A stretch of DNA of 37,894 bases from positions 1-37,894 of the forward strand of contig JANQQD010000262.1 of the NCBI GenBank assembly GCA_028285185.1, written 5' to 3'. Below the pieces are notes generated by a model. That model worked only from the letters and a program-made list of their open reading frames with translations, ran no database searches and was not told the DNA's origin. Below, one piece after another: positions 24,740-33,319 of the stretch (position 1 is the stretch's first letter; each line of letters opens with the position of its first letter). Source of the stretch: Anaerolineae bacterium (GTDB lineage Bacteria > Pseudomonadota > Alphaproteobacteria > DSM-16000 > Inquilinaceae). Both the position numbers and the translations under genes were made by a program.

Positions 24740-25195
24740 TCATCCTGTCTGTGCCTCTAATAGACTGGCGAACGCGCGGATGTCATCGATACCGGTTCGC
24801 CATTCCGAGATCCTGTCGCCATCTTCGTTCCGCGTTCGATGCGGCCGGACATGTCGAAACGGATCTTGAAGATCGAACGGTGGTTCCAGCTTTCTCAGGA
24901 ACAGCATGTGGTGCTGCAGGCAGACGTCATCGCCGGAGCGATAGGCGGGCCACCAGAAGATGTAGGTTGTCTCAGCCGGGTCGGCCATCGAGGTGAAGAA
25001 TGCGGCTTTGTCGTCACCCGCGAGCAATGCGAGAGCCGCAGCGTACCAGCTCTCCCGATACTGTTGGGCGCTCCAATAGGACAGCTCGGCTTCGAACCTC
25101 TCCTGGAAATCCCCGATCCGGAGCCGGCCCAGGATCAACGACGGTTCCGATGGCAGAGAGGTTTCGTCCAGCGTCAGGCAGAAATCCGCGTCCAC
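24740..25195 (-). CDS. Orphan CdiI-like (contact-dependent inhibition) immunity protein
   Basis: The product has 151 residues from GTG 25195. The pattern FQERFEAELSYWSAQQYRESW, AFFTSMADP, TTYIFWWPAYRSGDDV, then DRISEWRTGIDDIRAF matches the CdiI immunity proteins of the E. coli/Neisseria-type group as I remember them. Members neutralise the C-terminal toxin of a CdiA protein delivered by a neighbouring cell. No cdiA, cdiB or toxin fragment is found nearby, so this looks like an orphan that protects against foreign toxins or a repurposed family member. It follows the sugar ABC transporter operon by 30 bp, so it may be read through from there. Confidence 0.65.
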   Translation of the reverse strand: MDADFCLTLDETSLPSEPSLILGRLRIGDFQERFEAELSYWSAQQYRESWYAAALALLAGDDKAAFFTSMADPAETTYIFWWPAYRSGDDVCLQHHMLFLRKLEPPFDLQDPFRHVRPHRTRNEDGDRISEWRTGIDDIRAFASLLEAQTG

Positions 25196-25225
25196 CGGTC
25201 ACCCCGTCCTGCCTGTTCCGCAGCC

Positions 25226-26350
25226 TCAGATCCGCCGCTCGGTCTCGGGGTCGAACAGGGATGCGTGGCTCATATCCGCCATCAGGCGCATCGTATCGCC
25301 GGGGTTGGTGGTGCGGCGCGGGTTGACGCGGGCGATTGCCGTTTCGCCACCCAGGTCGACATAGGTCAGGGTGTCGGCGCCCGTCGGCTCCAGCACGTCG
25401 ACGCGGCAGTCGAATGCGTGGGCATGCTCGCGGATGCTGGCCTCGGCTTCGTTATAGTCGGTCAGTGCCTCGGGCCTGAGGCCGAAGACCACCTTACGGT
25501 CACGCCAAGACGCCAGGTCTTCGGACGGGTCGGCCAAAGGCAGTTCCACATCGCCCGATGCGCCGTTGGCAGCACGGGTGAACCGGACCGCCAGCCCATT
25601 GCCATGCTGCACCAGGGTCGCCGGCACGAAGTTCATGGGCGGAGAGCCGACGAAGCCGCCGACATACATGTTGGCCGGCTGCTCATAGACCTCCTGCGGC
25701 GGGGCCAGCTGTTCGATCACGCCGCCGCGCATCACGGCGATCTGCGTGGCCAAGGTCATGGCCTCGATCTGGTCATGGGTGACATAGACGATCGTGGTGC
25801 CCAGGCGCGCGTGCAGCTTCTTGATCTCAGTGCGCATGTCCACGCGCAGCTTGGCGTCGAGATTGCTGAGCGGTTCGTCGAAGAGGAAGATCTTCGGGTC
25901 GCGCACCAGGGCCCGGCCCATGGCCACGCGCTGGCGCTGGCCGCCGGAAAGCTGGGCGGGCTTGCGGCCCAACAGATGATCAATCTGCAACAGTTCCGCG
26001 GTCCTGGCGATCAGGGCCTCGCGCTCGTCCGCCGGCACGCCCCGCATCTCCAGCCCGAACGCGATGTTCTTCTTCACCGTCATGTTCGGGTAGAGGGCGT
26101 AAGACTGGAACACCATGGCGATGTCGCGATTCTTCGGGTGCACCGCGTTCACCACGCGCCCGTCGATCACGATCTCACCGTCGGTGATGCTGTCCAGCCC
26201 GGCGATCATGTTGAGCAGCGTGGACTTGCCGCAGCCCGACGGGCCCAGCAGCACCAGGAACTCGCCGCCGTCGAGATCGAGCGAGATGCCCTTCAGCACA
26301 TGGGTGTCGCCGAAGCTCTTGCGGACGTTGCGGACTTCCAGATTGGCCAT
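25226..26350 (-). CDS. Sugar ABC transporter ATPase, MalK/UgpC type
   Basis: The product has 374 residues. Walker A is GPSGCGKST (about 37-45), the Q-loop is MVFQSYALYPNMTV, the ABC signature LSGGQRQRVAMGRALVRDP, Walker B IFLFDEP, and the switch His is in VTHDQ. From about residue 235 there is the C-terminal OB-fold regulatory domain typical of MalK/UgpC/MsmK (KVVFGLRPEALTD). It energises import by the two permeases encoded immediately upstream (3-bp gap). This is the last transporter gene of the operon. Confidence 0.95.
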   Translation of the reverse strand: MANLEVRNVRKSFGDTHVLKGISLDLDGGEFLVLLGPSGCGKSTLLNMIAGLDSITDGEIVIDGRVVNAVHPKNRDIAMVFQSYALYPNMTVKKNIAFGLEMRGVPADEREALIARTAELLQIDHLLGRKPAQLSGGQRQRVAMGRALVRDPKIFLFDEPLSNLDAKLRVDMRTEIKKLHARLGTTIVYVTHDQIEAMTLATQIAVMRGGVIEQLAPPQEVYEQPANMYVGGFVGSPPMNFVPATLVQHGNGLAVRFTRAANGASGDVELPLADPSEDLASWRDRKVVFGLRPEALTDYNEAEASIREHAHAFDCRVDVLEPTGADTLTYVDLGGETAIARVNPRRTTNPGDTMRLMADMSHASLFDPETERRI

Positions 26351-26353
26351 GGC

Positions 26354-27241
26354 CTACCCCTTGACCGAGCCGGCGGTCAGACCGCGCACGAAGTACCGTC
26401 CGGCGATGATGTAGACCAGCAAGGTCGGCAGGGCGGCGATGATCGCCGCGGCCATGTCGACATTGTAGAGCTTCACGCCGGTCGTGGTGTTGACCAGGTT
26501 GTTCAGCGCCACGGTGACGGGCTGTGCGCCGCCGGACGTGAACGAGGCGCCGAACAGGAAGTCGTTCCAGATCTGGGTGAACTGCCAGATCACGGTGACG
26601 ACGATGATCGAGGGCGAGAGCGGCAGGATGATCCGCCAGAAGATGGTGAAGAACCCGGCCCCGTCGATGGTCGCCGCCTTCACCAGATCGTCCGGCAGCG
26701 AAACGTAGTAGTTCCGGAAGAACAGCGTGGTGAAGGCGATGCCGTAGACCGAGTGCACCAGCACCAGCCCCGGCACGCTGCTGGCCAGGCCCAGGAAGCC
26801 CAGCGTCTGCGACATCGGTAGCAGCACCACCTGGAACGGGATGAACGAGCCGAACAGGAGCAGCCCGAAGATCACGTTGGCGCCGGGAAACCGCCACTTG
26901 GTCAAGGCATAGCCGTTCAACGCCCCGAACAGAGAGGACAGGAAGACCGACGGGATGACCATCAGCACCGAATTCATGAAATAGGGGGCGAGGCCCGTAC
27001 ACTCCACGCCGATGCAGGCCTCGTTCCAGGCGTATCCCCAGGCCTCGAACGTGATCGCTTGCGGCAGCGCCAACAGCGAGCCCGCGCGGATCTCTTCGAT
27101 ATCCTTCACCGACGTAGCGAGCATCACCAGCATCGGCAGGATATAGAAGGCCGCAAACAGGATCAGCGCGGCATAGAGCACGCCGCGGCCGATCTTGGCG
27201 CCCAGCGTGTCGGCGGCGGCCTGTTGCGGAAGGCTAGCCAC
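26354..27241 (-). CDS. Sugar ABC transporter permease, MalG/GtsC type
   Basis: The product has 295 residues from GTG 27241, overlapping the end of the preceding permease gene by 8 bp. About six transmembrane helices are visible, beginning with VLYAALILFAAFYILPMLVM. The EAA loop that docks to the ATPase is VKAATIDGAGFFTIFWRIIL. It pairs with the next permease to form the inner-membrane channel. The Cys-containing loop ACIGVECTG after the first helix is periplasmic and typical of the glucose/mannose GtsC group. Confidence 0.93.
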   Translation of the reverse strand: MASLPQQAAADTLGAKIGRGVLYAALILFAAFYILPMLVMLATSVKDIEEIRAGSLLALPQAITFEAWGYAWNEACIGVECTGLAPYFMNSVLMVIPSVFLSSLFGALNGYALTKWRFPGANVIFGLLLFGSFIPFQVVLLPMSQTLGFLGLASSVPGLVLVHSVYGIAFTTLFFRNYYVSLPDDLVKAATIDGAGFFTIFWRIILPLSPSIIVVTVIWQFTQIWNDFLFGASFTSGGAQPVTVALNNLVNTTTGVKLYNVDMAAAIIAALPTLLVYIIAGRYFVRGLTAGSVKG

Positions 27242-28154
27242 GGCGCGGCCCCCTGATCTCGGAATAGAGATACGGCACGATGATCGCGGCGACCGTCGCC
27301 AGCATCATCACCGCACTGGTGGCGGCAAAGTCCAGCCGGTCGCGCTGGAACGCCATGTCGTACATGAAGGTGGCCGGCACCGCTGTTGCCGTGCCGGGGC
27401 CGCCGGCCGTCAGCGCCATCACCAGGTCGAAGGTCTTGATCGCAAGGTGCATCAGGATGACGAAGGCGCTCAGGAACACCGGACGGATGGTCGGGATGAT
27501 GATGCGGCGGTAGATGTTGGGCAGGCTGGCACCGTCCAGCCAGGCGGCCTTGATGATCTCGTCATCCACGCCGCGCAGTGCCGCCAGCACCATGGCCATG
27601 ACGAAGCCCGAGGCCTGCCATACCGCGGCGATCACGACGGTATAGATCGCCATGTCCGGATCGTTGATCCAGCCGAAGCTGAAGCTTGTCCACCCCATGT
27701 CGTGCATCGCCTTTTCCAGGCCGATGCCGGGATCCAAGAGCCATTTCCAGGCTGTCCCAGTGACGATGTACGAAATCGCCATGGGATAGAGATAAATGGA
27801 CCGCAAGACCCCTTCGGCCCGGATGCGCTGGTCCAACAGCACGGCCAGCACACAGCCGACGGCCATTGAGATCAGGATGAACAGAACACCGAAGATGAAC
27901 AGGTTGTCGAATGCCGTTTCCCAGCGGCTGAGCCGCCAGATCCGGGCATAGTTGTCGAAGCCGATCAGCTCGTAATCCGGCAACATGCGCGAGCCGGTCA
28001 GCGAGATGTACACGGTCCACAGAATGAAGCCGTAGAAGAAGATCACGGCCGCCAAAAACGACGGGGCGACCACGAGCTTCGACAGGTGGCGCTGCAGCCA
28101 GCCGCGCACTCCCGTTTCGGCGTCGGAAGACGTGACTGTCGTGTCTGCAGGCAT
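27234..28154 (-). CDS. Sugar ABC transporter permease, MalF/GtsB type
   Basis: The product has 306 residues from ATG 28154. An N-terminal cytoplasmic tail is followed by about six membrane helices, the first being LVVAPSFLAAVIFFYGFILW. The EAA loop is IKAAWLDGASLPNIYRRIII. Other conserved points are YPMAISYIVTGTAWKWLLDP and GLEKAMHDMGW, as in glucose/mannose GtsB permeases. It forms the channel with the overlapping downstream permease. Confidence 0.93.
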   Translation of the reverse strand: MPADTTVTSSDAETGVRGWLQRHLSKLVVAPSFLAAVIFFYGFILWTVYISLTGSRMLPDYELIGFDNYARIWRLSRWETAFDNLFIFGVLFILISMAVGCVLAVLLDQRIRAEGVLRSIYLYPMAISYIVTGTAWKWLLDPGIGLEKAMHDMGWTSFSFGWINDPDMAIYTVVIAAVWQASGFVMAMVLAALRGVDDEIIKAAWLDGASLPNIYRRIIIPTIRPVFLSAFVILMHLAIKTFDLVMALTAGGPGTATAVPATFMYDMAFQRDRLDFAATSAVMMLATVAAIIVPYLYSEIRGPRRG

Positions 28155-28178
28155 GGCGGAAGTAGCCTCGGGCGCGAG

Positions 28179-29438
28179 TTACATCGCCAGCTCGACCTCT
28201 TCCAGCAACAGTTCCACCGCCTCTTCAGCACTCATGTCCGAGTTAAAGTGCTGGGTGACGACATCCAGGAAGGCACCGCGCACGGACCGGCCTATGGCGA
28301 TCTCGTGCGCCATGCTGGGCACCAGGCTGTCGTCGGCCACGGCCTGATCGAGATCCTCCATGGAGCGGACAGCGCAGACGTCGAAGGCATCGCGCGGCAG
28401 GTCCGTGCGGGCCGGGATGGAGCCCTTGAACAGGTTGAACGTCTCCTGGAAGCTCTCGCCCAGGATCAGGCTGGCGAGCAGGCGCTGCCCGGCGATGCGG
28501 TCGTCCCCCTCCACCTCGAAGAAGGCGAAGCTGTCGGAATTGAGGATGAAGCCCGACGTTCCCGGCGTGGGCACGCAGAGATAGTCCATGCCGCCTTCCA
28601 GGTCGGAGGCGGCGAATTCGCCCTTCGCCCAGTCGCCCATGATCTGCATGGCCGCTTCGCCGTTCATGACCATGCCGGTGGCCAGGTTCCATTCGCGGCC
28701 CGGAAAGTTCGGGTCGACATAGCCGCGGATGCGTCGCATCTGCTCGAACACGGCGATCATGGTTTCGCCGGACAGGGCGTCGGCATCCAGTTCCACCAGC
28801 GCCTCGCGGTAGAAGTCCGGCCCGCCGAGGCCGAGCACGACGGTTTCGAAGATCGTGGCGTCCTGCCAGGGCTGGCCGCCATGGGCAACCGGCGTGATGC
28901 CGGCCTCAAGCAGCGCGTCGGCCGTGGCGTTGAATTCATCCCAGGTGGTCGGCGGCTCGGCATCGACTTCAGCCAGCAGTTCGGGATTGATCCACAGCCA
29001 GTTGACCCGGTGGATGTTGACCGGCACGGCCACGTATTCACCGTCGAAGGTGACGATGTCGCGCAACAGCGGCGGCAGCACGTCGTCCCAGCCCTCGGCC
29101 TCCGCGACCTCGTCGAGGTTAGCCAGCGCGCCTTCGTCCGCCCAGTCGTGAATGTTCGGCCCCTTGATCTGCACGGCCGTCGGCGGATCGCCGGCCAGCA
29201 CGCGCGAGCGCAGCACTGTCGCCTGGGCATCGCCGCCGCCGCCGGCCACAGGCGCATCCACCCAGGTGCCGCCAGCGGCCTCGAACTCCTCGCGCAATGC
29301 CCCTACGGCCCGCGCCTCACCACCCGACGTCCAGTAATGCAGCACCTCTGCCGTCTGGGCGGACACGGTTACTGGGCTGAGCGCCGTCAGCGCGCCGACG
29401 GCCATCGTGCCCGCAAGAAGTCGGTTGATCAGGTTCAC
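28179..29438 (-). CDS. Sugar ABC transporter substrate-binding protein, GtsA (glucose/mannose) type
   Basis: The product has 419 residues. GTG 29438 is chosen because GGAGGG lies eight bases before it and a normal signal peptide follows (VNLINRLLAGTMAVGALTAL to VSAQ); longer in-frame ATG starts add an unlikely hydrophilic leader. The mature start AEVLHYWTSGGEARAV, then AVQIKGPNIHDWADEG and MNGEAAMQIMGDWAKGEF, match family 1 periplasmic binding proteins for glucose/mannose. It captures sugar in the periplasm and delivers it to the two permeases downstream. It is the first gene of the four-gene operon. Confidence 0.92.
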   Translation of the reverse strand: MNLINRLLAGTMAVGALTALSPVTVSAQTAEVLHYWTSGGEARAVGALREEFEAAGGTWVDAPVAGGGGDAQATVLRSRVLAGDPPTAVQIKGPNIHDWADEGALANLDEVAEAEGWDDVLPPLLRDIVTFDGEYVAVPVNIHRVNWLWINPELLAEVDAEPPTTWDEFNATADALLEAGITPVAHGGQPWQDATIFETVVLGLGGPDFYREALVELDADALSGETMIAVFEQMRRIRGYVDPNFPGREWNLATGMVMNGEAAMQIMGDWAKGEFAASDLEGGMDYLCVPTPGTSGFILNSDSFAFFEVEGDDRIAGQRLLASLILGESFQETFNLFKGSIPARTDLPRDAFDVCAVRSMEDLDQAVADDSLVPSMAHEIAIGRSVRGAFLDVVTQHFNSDMSAEEAVELLLEEVELAM

Positions 29439-29762
29439 CGGATGTGCCCTCCCGCCTTTAGCCTGGAGCCGTTGCCGGCCTGTCGCCGGACTGGCATTCG
29501 TTCGTGGCATGCTGACGAAGCACACCCGGTGTGGCAAGAGGTGTCTCCACAATTATCCCCGGAACGTCCCCCTCGGCGGTCGTGGCAGACGGAGGGCTCA
29601 GCCGGTCGGGGCAATCGGTAGAGTCCCGACGGCGGCCCGCTGGGTCAGCGGTTGGGGCTCCGAGTCCATGCGCCAATGCACGCTCTAGGCGGATATCTAG
29701 CTCGCGCTTTCGCCCGCTGCTATGCTGACCGATCGTCAACCTGCGCGACGCGGGAGCCCCCG
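29439..29762. other. Divergent intergenic region, sugar operon / haemerythrin
   Basis: These 324 bp hold the 5' leader of the sugar transporter operon (minus) and of the haemerythrin gene (plus). TATGCT at about 29720 could be a -10 for the haemerythrin gene. No clear operator palindrome, riboswitch or small gene was recognised. Confidence 0.5.
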
Positions 29763-30182
29763 ATGACCGAGCCCCCGGAAACGACCGAGTTCGACAGCGG
29801 CTTCGGATCGATGGACGGAGAGCATCGCGTCCAGATGGGCCTGGTGGTGGCCCTCGCAGATGCTATCCGCCAAGGGCGCGACAAAGCCGAGCGGGACGCG
29901 CTGATCGAGCACCTCGCCACCTACACCAAGGTGCATTTCACCGCCGAGCACCTGCTGATGCGCCAGTACGCCTATCCCCAGTACCGCGACCACCAGCTTG
30001 AGCATGACGAGCTGCTGGACCGCGTGGACACCTTGCGCGAGATCTATGACGGGGGGGACGACGCGGCGACACTCGATGCCGTTACAAAGTTCCAGGCGTG
30101 GCTGACAGGCCATATCCGAGCCTCTGATGAACGGCTTGGCCAATATCTCTGCTCCGTCGCGACGAAGACGGACGGCGCCTAG
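29763..30182 (+). CDS. Bacteriohaemerythrin
   Basis: The product has 139 residues from ATG 29763. The full set of di-iron ligands of bacterial haemerythrins is present: His21 (DGEH), His58 and Glu62 (HFTAE), His77 and His81 (HQLEH), His117 and Asp122 (HIRASD). It is a single-domain, soluble, probably cytoplasmic O2-binding protein that could store, deliver or sense oxygen. There is no fused signalling domain. It stands alone in its transcription unit. Its presence fits a lifestyle across oxygen gradients, but no link to the FNR-controlled locus is shown. Confidence 0.93.
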   Translation: MTEPPETTEFDSGFGSMDGEHRVQMGLVVALADAIRQGRDKAERDALIEHLATYTKVHFTAEHLLMRQYAYPQYRDHQLEHDELLDRVDTLREIYDGGDDAATLDAVTKFQAWLTGHIRASDERLGQYLCSVATKTDGA

Positions 30183-30287
30183 GGCAGATCCGGCCAAGAA
30201 ACGCCCGCTCACAAACTTGACACTTTCCTTTGGCCTGCTCGTTCCCGCGGACTACCGCCAAGAACCGCGAAACAAGGAGGCTCGCCC

Positions 30288-31031
30288 ATGGGACTGTCAA
30301 GCATTTCTCGCGCGGCCGCAGCAGTGTTGTTGGCGACACTCCTGGTTCTGCCCGCTGTCGCCCTAGCAGACGCCCCGGACCTGCGCGCCACCCAGCTGAC
30401 TCCGTCCGGTGGACTGGGCCCGGGCGGCGGCAATACGCTGATCGTGACGGTCGCCTATGACAGCAACGAGCAGTTCCTGCCCCTGCCGGCCTTCCGTGTG
30501 ACCCTGCGCGTCTCCGGCAATGGCCACGACCAGAGCTATCACGAGACCATCACCTTGACGGGGCCGCAGCTGGATCAGACCCCGCCGAGCGGCGTCCATA
30601 CGGCAACCTTCACGGGCGTGACGTTTCCCGCGGCAGGGACTTATCAGGTGCGTGTCTATGCCGACGACACGAATGTCGTGCCGGAGACCGACGAACTGCA
30701 CGACGGCGGCCAACCCGCGGGCGGTGGTGCGGGGCAGTACGGCACTGTGAACACCGACTCCAACAACTATCTCAGCTTCAACTGCCTGCCCAATGCCTCT
30801 GGAACCGGGGGCTGCACGACCCTGCCGGTGCTGCTGCAGCCGATCCCGGGCCGCGTAGTCGAGCCCGCACCGGCCTGCCCGCGCCCCTATCGCGTGATCG
30901 CCGCCGACGGCCGGTGCGTCTGGTCCTGCGGTGCCGGCACCCAGCCCGAGCCGCGGACCAATACCTGCGTTTGCCAGCCGGGCCATCGCGAGGCGGGGAC
31001 CGACCGGTTCGGCCGGCGGGTCTGCCAGTAG
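30288..31031 (+). CDS. Secreted protein with CARDB-like domain and Cys-rich tail
   Basis: The product has 247 residues. The signal peptide runs from 1 to about 27 (AAAAVLLATLLVLPAVALA). Residues 28-150 look like an Ig-like CARDB domain: a DLRATQLTPSG start, alternating beta strands, and VRVYADDTNVVPETDE as in CARDB proteins that bind or display surface ligands. The last 75 residues hold eight cysteines (GGC, PAC, DGRC, WSC, NTCVC, VC), probably paired as disulfides in a small knot-like module. It is exported, either periplasmic or extracellular. I do not recognise the full family. Confidence 0.82.
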   Translation: MGLSSISRAAAAVLLATLLVLPAVALADAPDLRATQLTPSGGLGPGGGNTLIVTVAYDSNEQFLPLPAFRVTLRVSGNGHDQSYHETITLTGPQLDQTPPSGVHTATFTGVTFPAAGTYQVRVYADDTNVVPETDELHDGGQPAGGGAGQYGTVNTDSNNYLSFNCLPNASGTGGCTTLPVLLQPIPGRVVEPAPACPRPYRVIAADGRCVWSCGAGTQPEPRTNTCVCQPGHREAGTDRFGRRVCQ

Positions 31032-31139
31032 GGCCGTAGCGGATAGCAGTACCGGTGTTCCTGGCGGGCCGCATCGGCCCGATCTTGAGCCTATCGACAC
31101 CCATTTCCCCCATCGCATCCGGCGGACCACAGCAAGACG

Positions 31140-31691
31140 ATGATGACGGAAGGCCATGTGTACATTGCGGTGAGCCTCGACGGCTTCATTGCCCGCCCCG
31201 ACGGCGGCCTCGACTGGCTGATGAAGCAGCCGACCGATGGCGAAGACTACGGCTATGAGGCGTTCATGGCGTCCGTCGACGGCCTGATCATGGGCCGTGG
31301 GAGCTTCGAGAAGGTTCTGACCTTCCCCGACTGGCCCTATGCCAAGCCGGTGGTGGTGTTGAGCCGCACACTCAGCGCCGCCGACATTCCCGATGACCTG
31401 GCAGGGCGCGTGCGCGTCCTCAGCGCATCGCCGCAGCAGGTCATGGAGACGCTCGCGGCCGAAGGCTGGCGGCACGCCTATGTCGACGGCGGCAGGATCG
31501 TTCAGAGCTTTCTTCGTGAGGGGCTGATCCGCGACCTCACCCTCACGCGCATTCCGATCCTGCTTGGCCAGGGCCGGCCGCTTCTCGGACCGCTGGACCG
31601 CGACATCGACCTGAAGCACATCGAAACCAAGACCTTCACCTCGGGTCTGGTGCAGTCGAGATACGAGCTCGATGACAGGAATCGGCGATGA
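31140..31691 (+). CDS. RibD C-terminal / DHFR-like reductase
   Basis: The product has 183 residues starting at ATG 31140, or at the adjacent ATG 31143. The N-terminal VYIAVSLDGFIARPDGGLDW is the signature of the RibD_C/dihydrofolate reductase-like family. GLIMGRGSFEKVLTFPDWPY is the substrate/NADPH region, and AYVDGGRIVQSFLREGLIRD then TLTRIPILLGQGRPL closes the fold. It is a cytoplasmic NADPH-dependent reductase of unknown substrate, often a side player in pterin or flavin metabolism or xenobiotic reduction. It appears to be in a single-gene unit. Confidence 0.9.
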   Translation: MMTEGHVYIAVSLDGFIARPDGGLDWLMKQPTDGEDYGYEAFMASVDGLIMGRGSFEKVLTFPDWPYAKPVVVLSRTLSAADIPDDLAGRVRVLSASPQQVMETLAAEGWRHAYVDGGRIVQSFLREGLIRDLTLTRIPILLGQGRPLLGPLDRDIDLKHIETKTFTSGLVQSRYELDDRNRR

Positions 31692-31743
31692 CGGCTGAAA
31701 GGGCCCAATCACAAAGGCCCATCGCTCCCTGCGATTTTCTGCG

Positions 31744-31763
31744 AAACAATAAATTTATTGTTT
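31744..31763. promoter_or_regulatory. Perfect 20-bp palindrome, candidate operator
   Basis: AAACAATAAA is followed directly by its exact reverse complement. It is AT-only apart from two bases, in a GC-rich setting, and lies 61 bp before the DUF2975 gene whose partner is an HTH regulator. An autoregulatory operator is the simplest reading. Confidence 0.6.
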
Positions 31764-31824
31764 GACAGAAAGAACGAGCATGGCTATCTCGGCCCTACCG
31801 CATCAAACGCCGGAGGGCCAAGCC

Positions 31825-32361
31825 ATGGACAACCAAGAGCGTATCCGACGCTCCAGCCGCCGCCTGCGCTCGGTGATCACCATCGCCCTGGCGCTGGTGC
31901 TGGCCTATCCGATCGTGTTCTGGGGCGGCTTCAACTGGCTTATGGCGATGGTTGATCTGGAGGTATTGCCGGTCGAGGTCCGCTTGCCCGTGCCGGTTAC
32001 GGGCCTGCTGCTCGGCTTGATTGCGTCGGCCGGCCCGGTGCTTGCCATCGCCTGGGGCCTGGTCAACCTGCGGCGGCTGCTTGGCGAGTACGAGCGTGGG
32101 CGCATCTTTCAGCCGGCGGCGATCGCCTGCATCCGCCGCATCGGCCAGGCGTGCCTCGCCTTCGTTGCCGCCCGGTTGCTTTTCGACCCGCTGGCATCGG
32201 TGGCCGTCACACTACACAACCCAGAAGGCCAGCGGCAGCTTGCCATCTCCAGCGACTCCCTCGATCTCAGCGCCTTGCTGCTCGGCTGCGTCGTGCTGTT
32301 GATCGCCCGGGTCATGCAGGAAGGCCAGCGGCTGCAAGAGGAAAACGCCCAGATCGTCTAG
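31825..32361 (+). CDS. DUF2975 family membrane protein
   Basis: The product has 178 residues. ATG 31825 is chosen because GGAGGG lies seven bases upstream; an earlier ATG at 31762 overlaps the palindrome. Four membrane helices are visible: SVITIALALVLAYPIVFWGG, VTGLLLGLIASAGPVLAIAW, a weaker one around ACLAFVAARLLF, and LSALLLGCVVLLIARVM. LLGEYERGRIFQPAAIACIR between helices 2 and 3 is characteristic of DUF2975. These proteins are commonly encoded just before a small Cro/C1-type HTH protein, as here (14-bp gap). The pair may be a membrane-linked regulatory module; the function is unknown. Confidence 0.87.
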   Translation: MDNQERIRRSSRRLRSVITIALALVLAYPIVFWGGFNWLMAMVDLEVLPVEVRLPVPVTGLLLGLIASAGPVLAIAWGLVNLRRLLGEYERGRIFQPAAIACIRRIGQACLAFVAARLLFDPLASVAVTLHNPEGQRQLAISSDSLDLSALLLGCVVLLIARVMQEGQRLQEENAQIV

Positions 32362-32375
32362 CGGGCTAGGCCACC

Positions 32376-32603
32376 ATGACGATCGTCGTCAATCTCGGGC
32401 GGATGCTGGCACGGCGCGGGGTCAAATCCGGCGATCTCGCGCGCCACATCGGCATCACCGAGGCCAACCTGTCTCTGTTGAAGACCGGCAAGGTCAAAGG
32501 CATCCGCTTCGCCACGCTGAACGCCATCTGCCGCTATCTCGACTGCCAGCCGGCGGACATCCTGGAATACGTTGCGGATGACGACGGTGCGGCTGACGGT
32601 TAA
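32376..32603 (+). CDS. Small Cro/C1 (YozG-like) helix-turn-helix regulator
   Basis: The product has 75 residues. A single HTH_26/XRE-type domain fills it: LGRMLARRGVKSGDLARHIG, then ITEANLSLLKTGKVKGIRFA as recognition helix region, then TLNAICRYLDCQPADILEYV, a typical ending of this family. It is cytoplasmic and DNA-binding. It is cotranscribed with the DUF2975 gene and is the likely binder of the 20-bp palindrome ahead of the pair. Confidence 0.93.
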   Translation: MTIVVNLGRMLARRGVKSGDLARHIGITEANLSLLKTGKVKGIRFATLNAICRYLDCQPADILEYVADDDGAADG

Positions 32604-32646
32604 GCGGCCGGCATCCTCGCTGTGGGGCGGTGGCGGCAGGCCAGGT

Positions 32647-33141
32647 TCAGTCCAGCGGAAGGGCGCAATTGTCGATCATGGTCTCAACAAGGGGGCCGGT
32701 CCCTTCCAGCGCAATGGTGAAGCCTTCACCGCCAGCCGACAGCGTCATCGTTTCGCCGCTGCCCAGCGCCTCTAGAAACTCGCGGGGCGTGAGGAGATAG
32801 GCCGTCATATAATAGACCGCGTCCATATCGGCCAATCGTGCCATGCCGTGGATTGAGAAATCCCGGTCATCGATGGTGACGGTCATGACCTGCGGACCCT
32901 CAAAAGGCTCGGTCCAACCAAGTTCGAATTCGGCCCGATAAGCATCGGTGGTCTGACCACTCCTGTATAGATGTTTGCAGGTGACGCTAAAACCGACATA
33001 GGCATACGAATAGTCCGGATGGGTCAGATAGACACTGAGATCACCGCCCTCCCAATAGAGGCCATCCGTATCGATCGCCGCATTGGCCGCGGCGGCGAAA
33101 AAAAGCAGGCAAGCGCCAGTCCCGATCCGAAGGTATTGCAT
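32647..33141 (-). CDS. Unknown exported protein
   Basis: The product has 164 residues from ATG 33141, with GGAG about 11 bases upstream and a good signal peptide (MQYLRIGTGACLLFFAAAAN, cleavage after ANA). The mature protein is acidic and beta-rich with two cysteines (VTCKHLY and DNCALPLD) that may pair. MTVTIDDRDFSIHGMA and FLEALGSGETMTLSAGGEGF resemble small invasion-associated-locus-B-like or similar periplasmic domains, but no family is certain. A longer in-frame start at 33255 would bury the signal peptide and is rejected. It is a single-gene unit. Confidence 0.75.
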   Translation of the reverse strand: MQYLRIGTGACLLFFAAAANAAIDTDGLYWEGGDLSVYLTHPDYSYAYVGFSVTCKHLYRSGQTTDAYRAEFELGWTEPFEGPQVMTVTIDDRDFSIHGMARLADMDAVYYMTAYLLTPREFLEALGSGETMTLSAGGEGFTIALEGTGPLVETMIDNCALPLD

Positions 33142-33319
33142 TGTTCGTCGATCTCCAGTGACGGCCACAATTATGGATTGACAAACGGGCTGCTTCAGCC
33201 CCGATAAAGCTGCAATGCCAAAGGCATCGAAGTGCCGGGCCCAGTATATCGTCAACCAGTGACCGGTAAGAAGACAAAGGGAGCATGTTTTAAGGGCCGC
33301 GGGATCTGCCGACGTCGGC

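Noticed and set aside
24839-26821. A 660-codon open frame on the plus strand
   Set aside because: It lies antisense to a clear CdiI-like gene, MalK-type ATPase and permease; its His/Asp/Arg/Gln-rich composition is typical of GC-rich antisense frames.
31060-31090. Terminator after the Cys-rich secreted protein gene
   Set aside because: CGGGCC and GGCCCG can form a short hairpin, but there is no T-run behind it.
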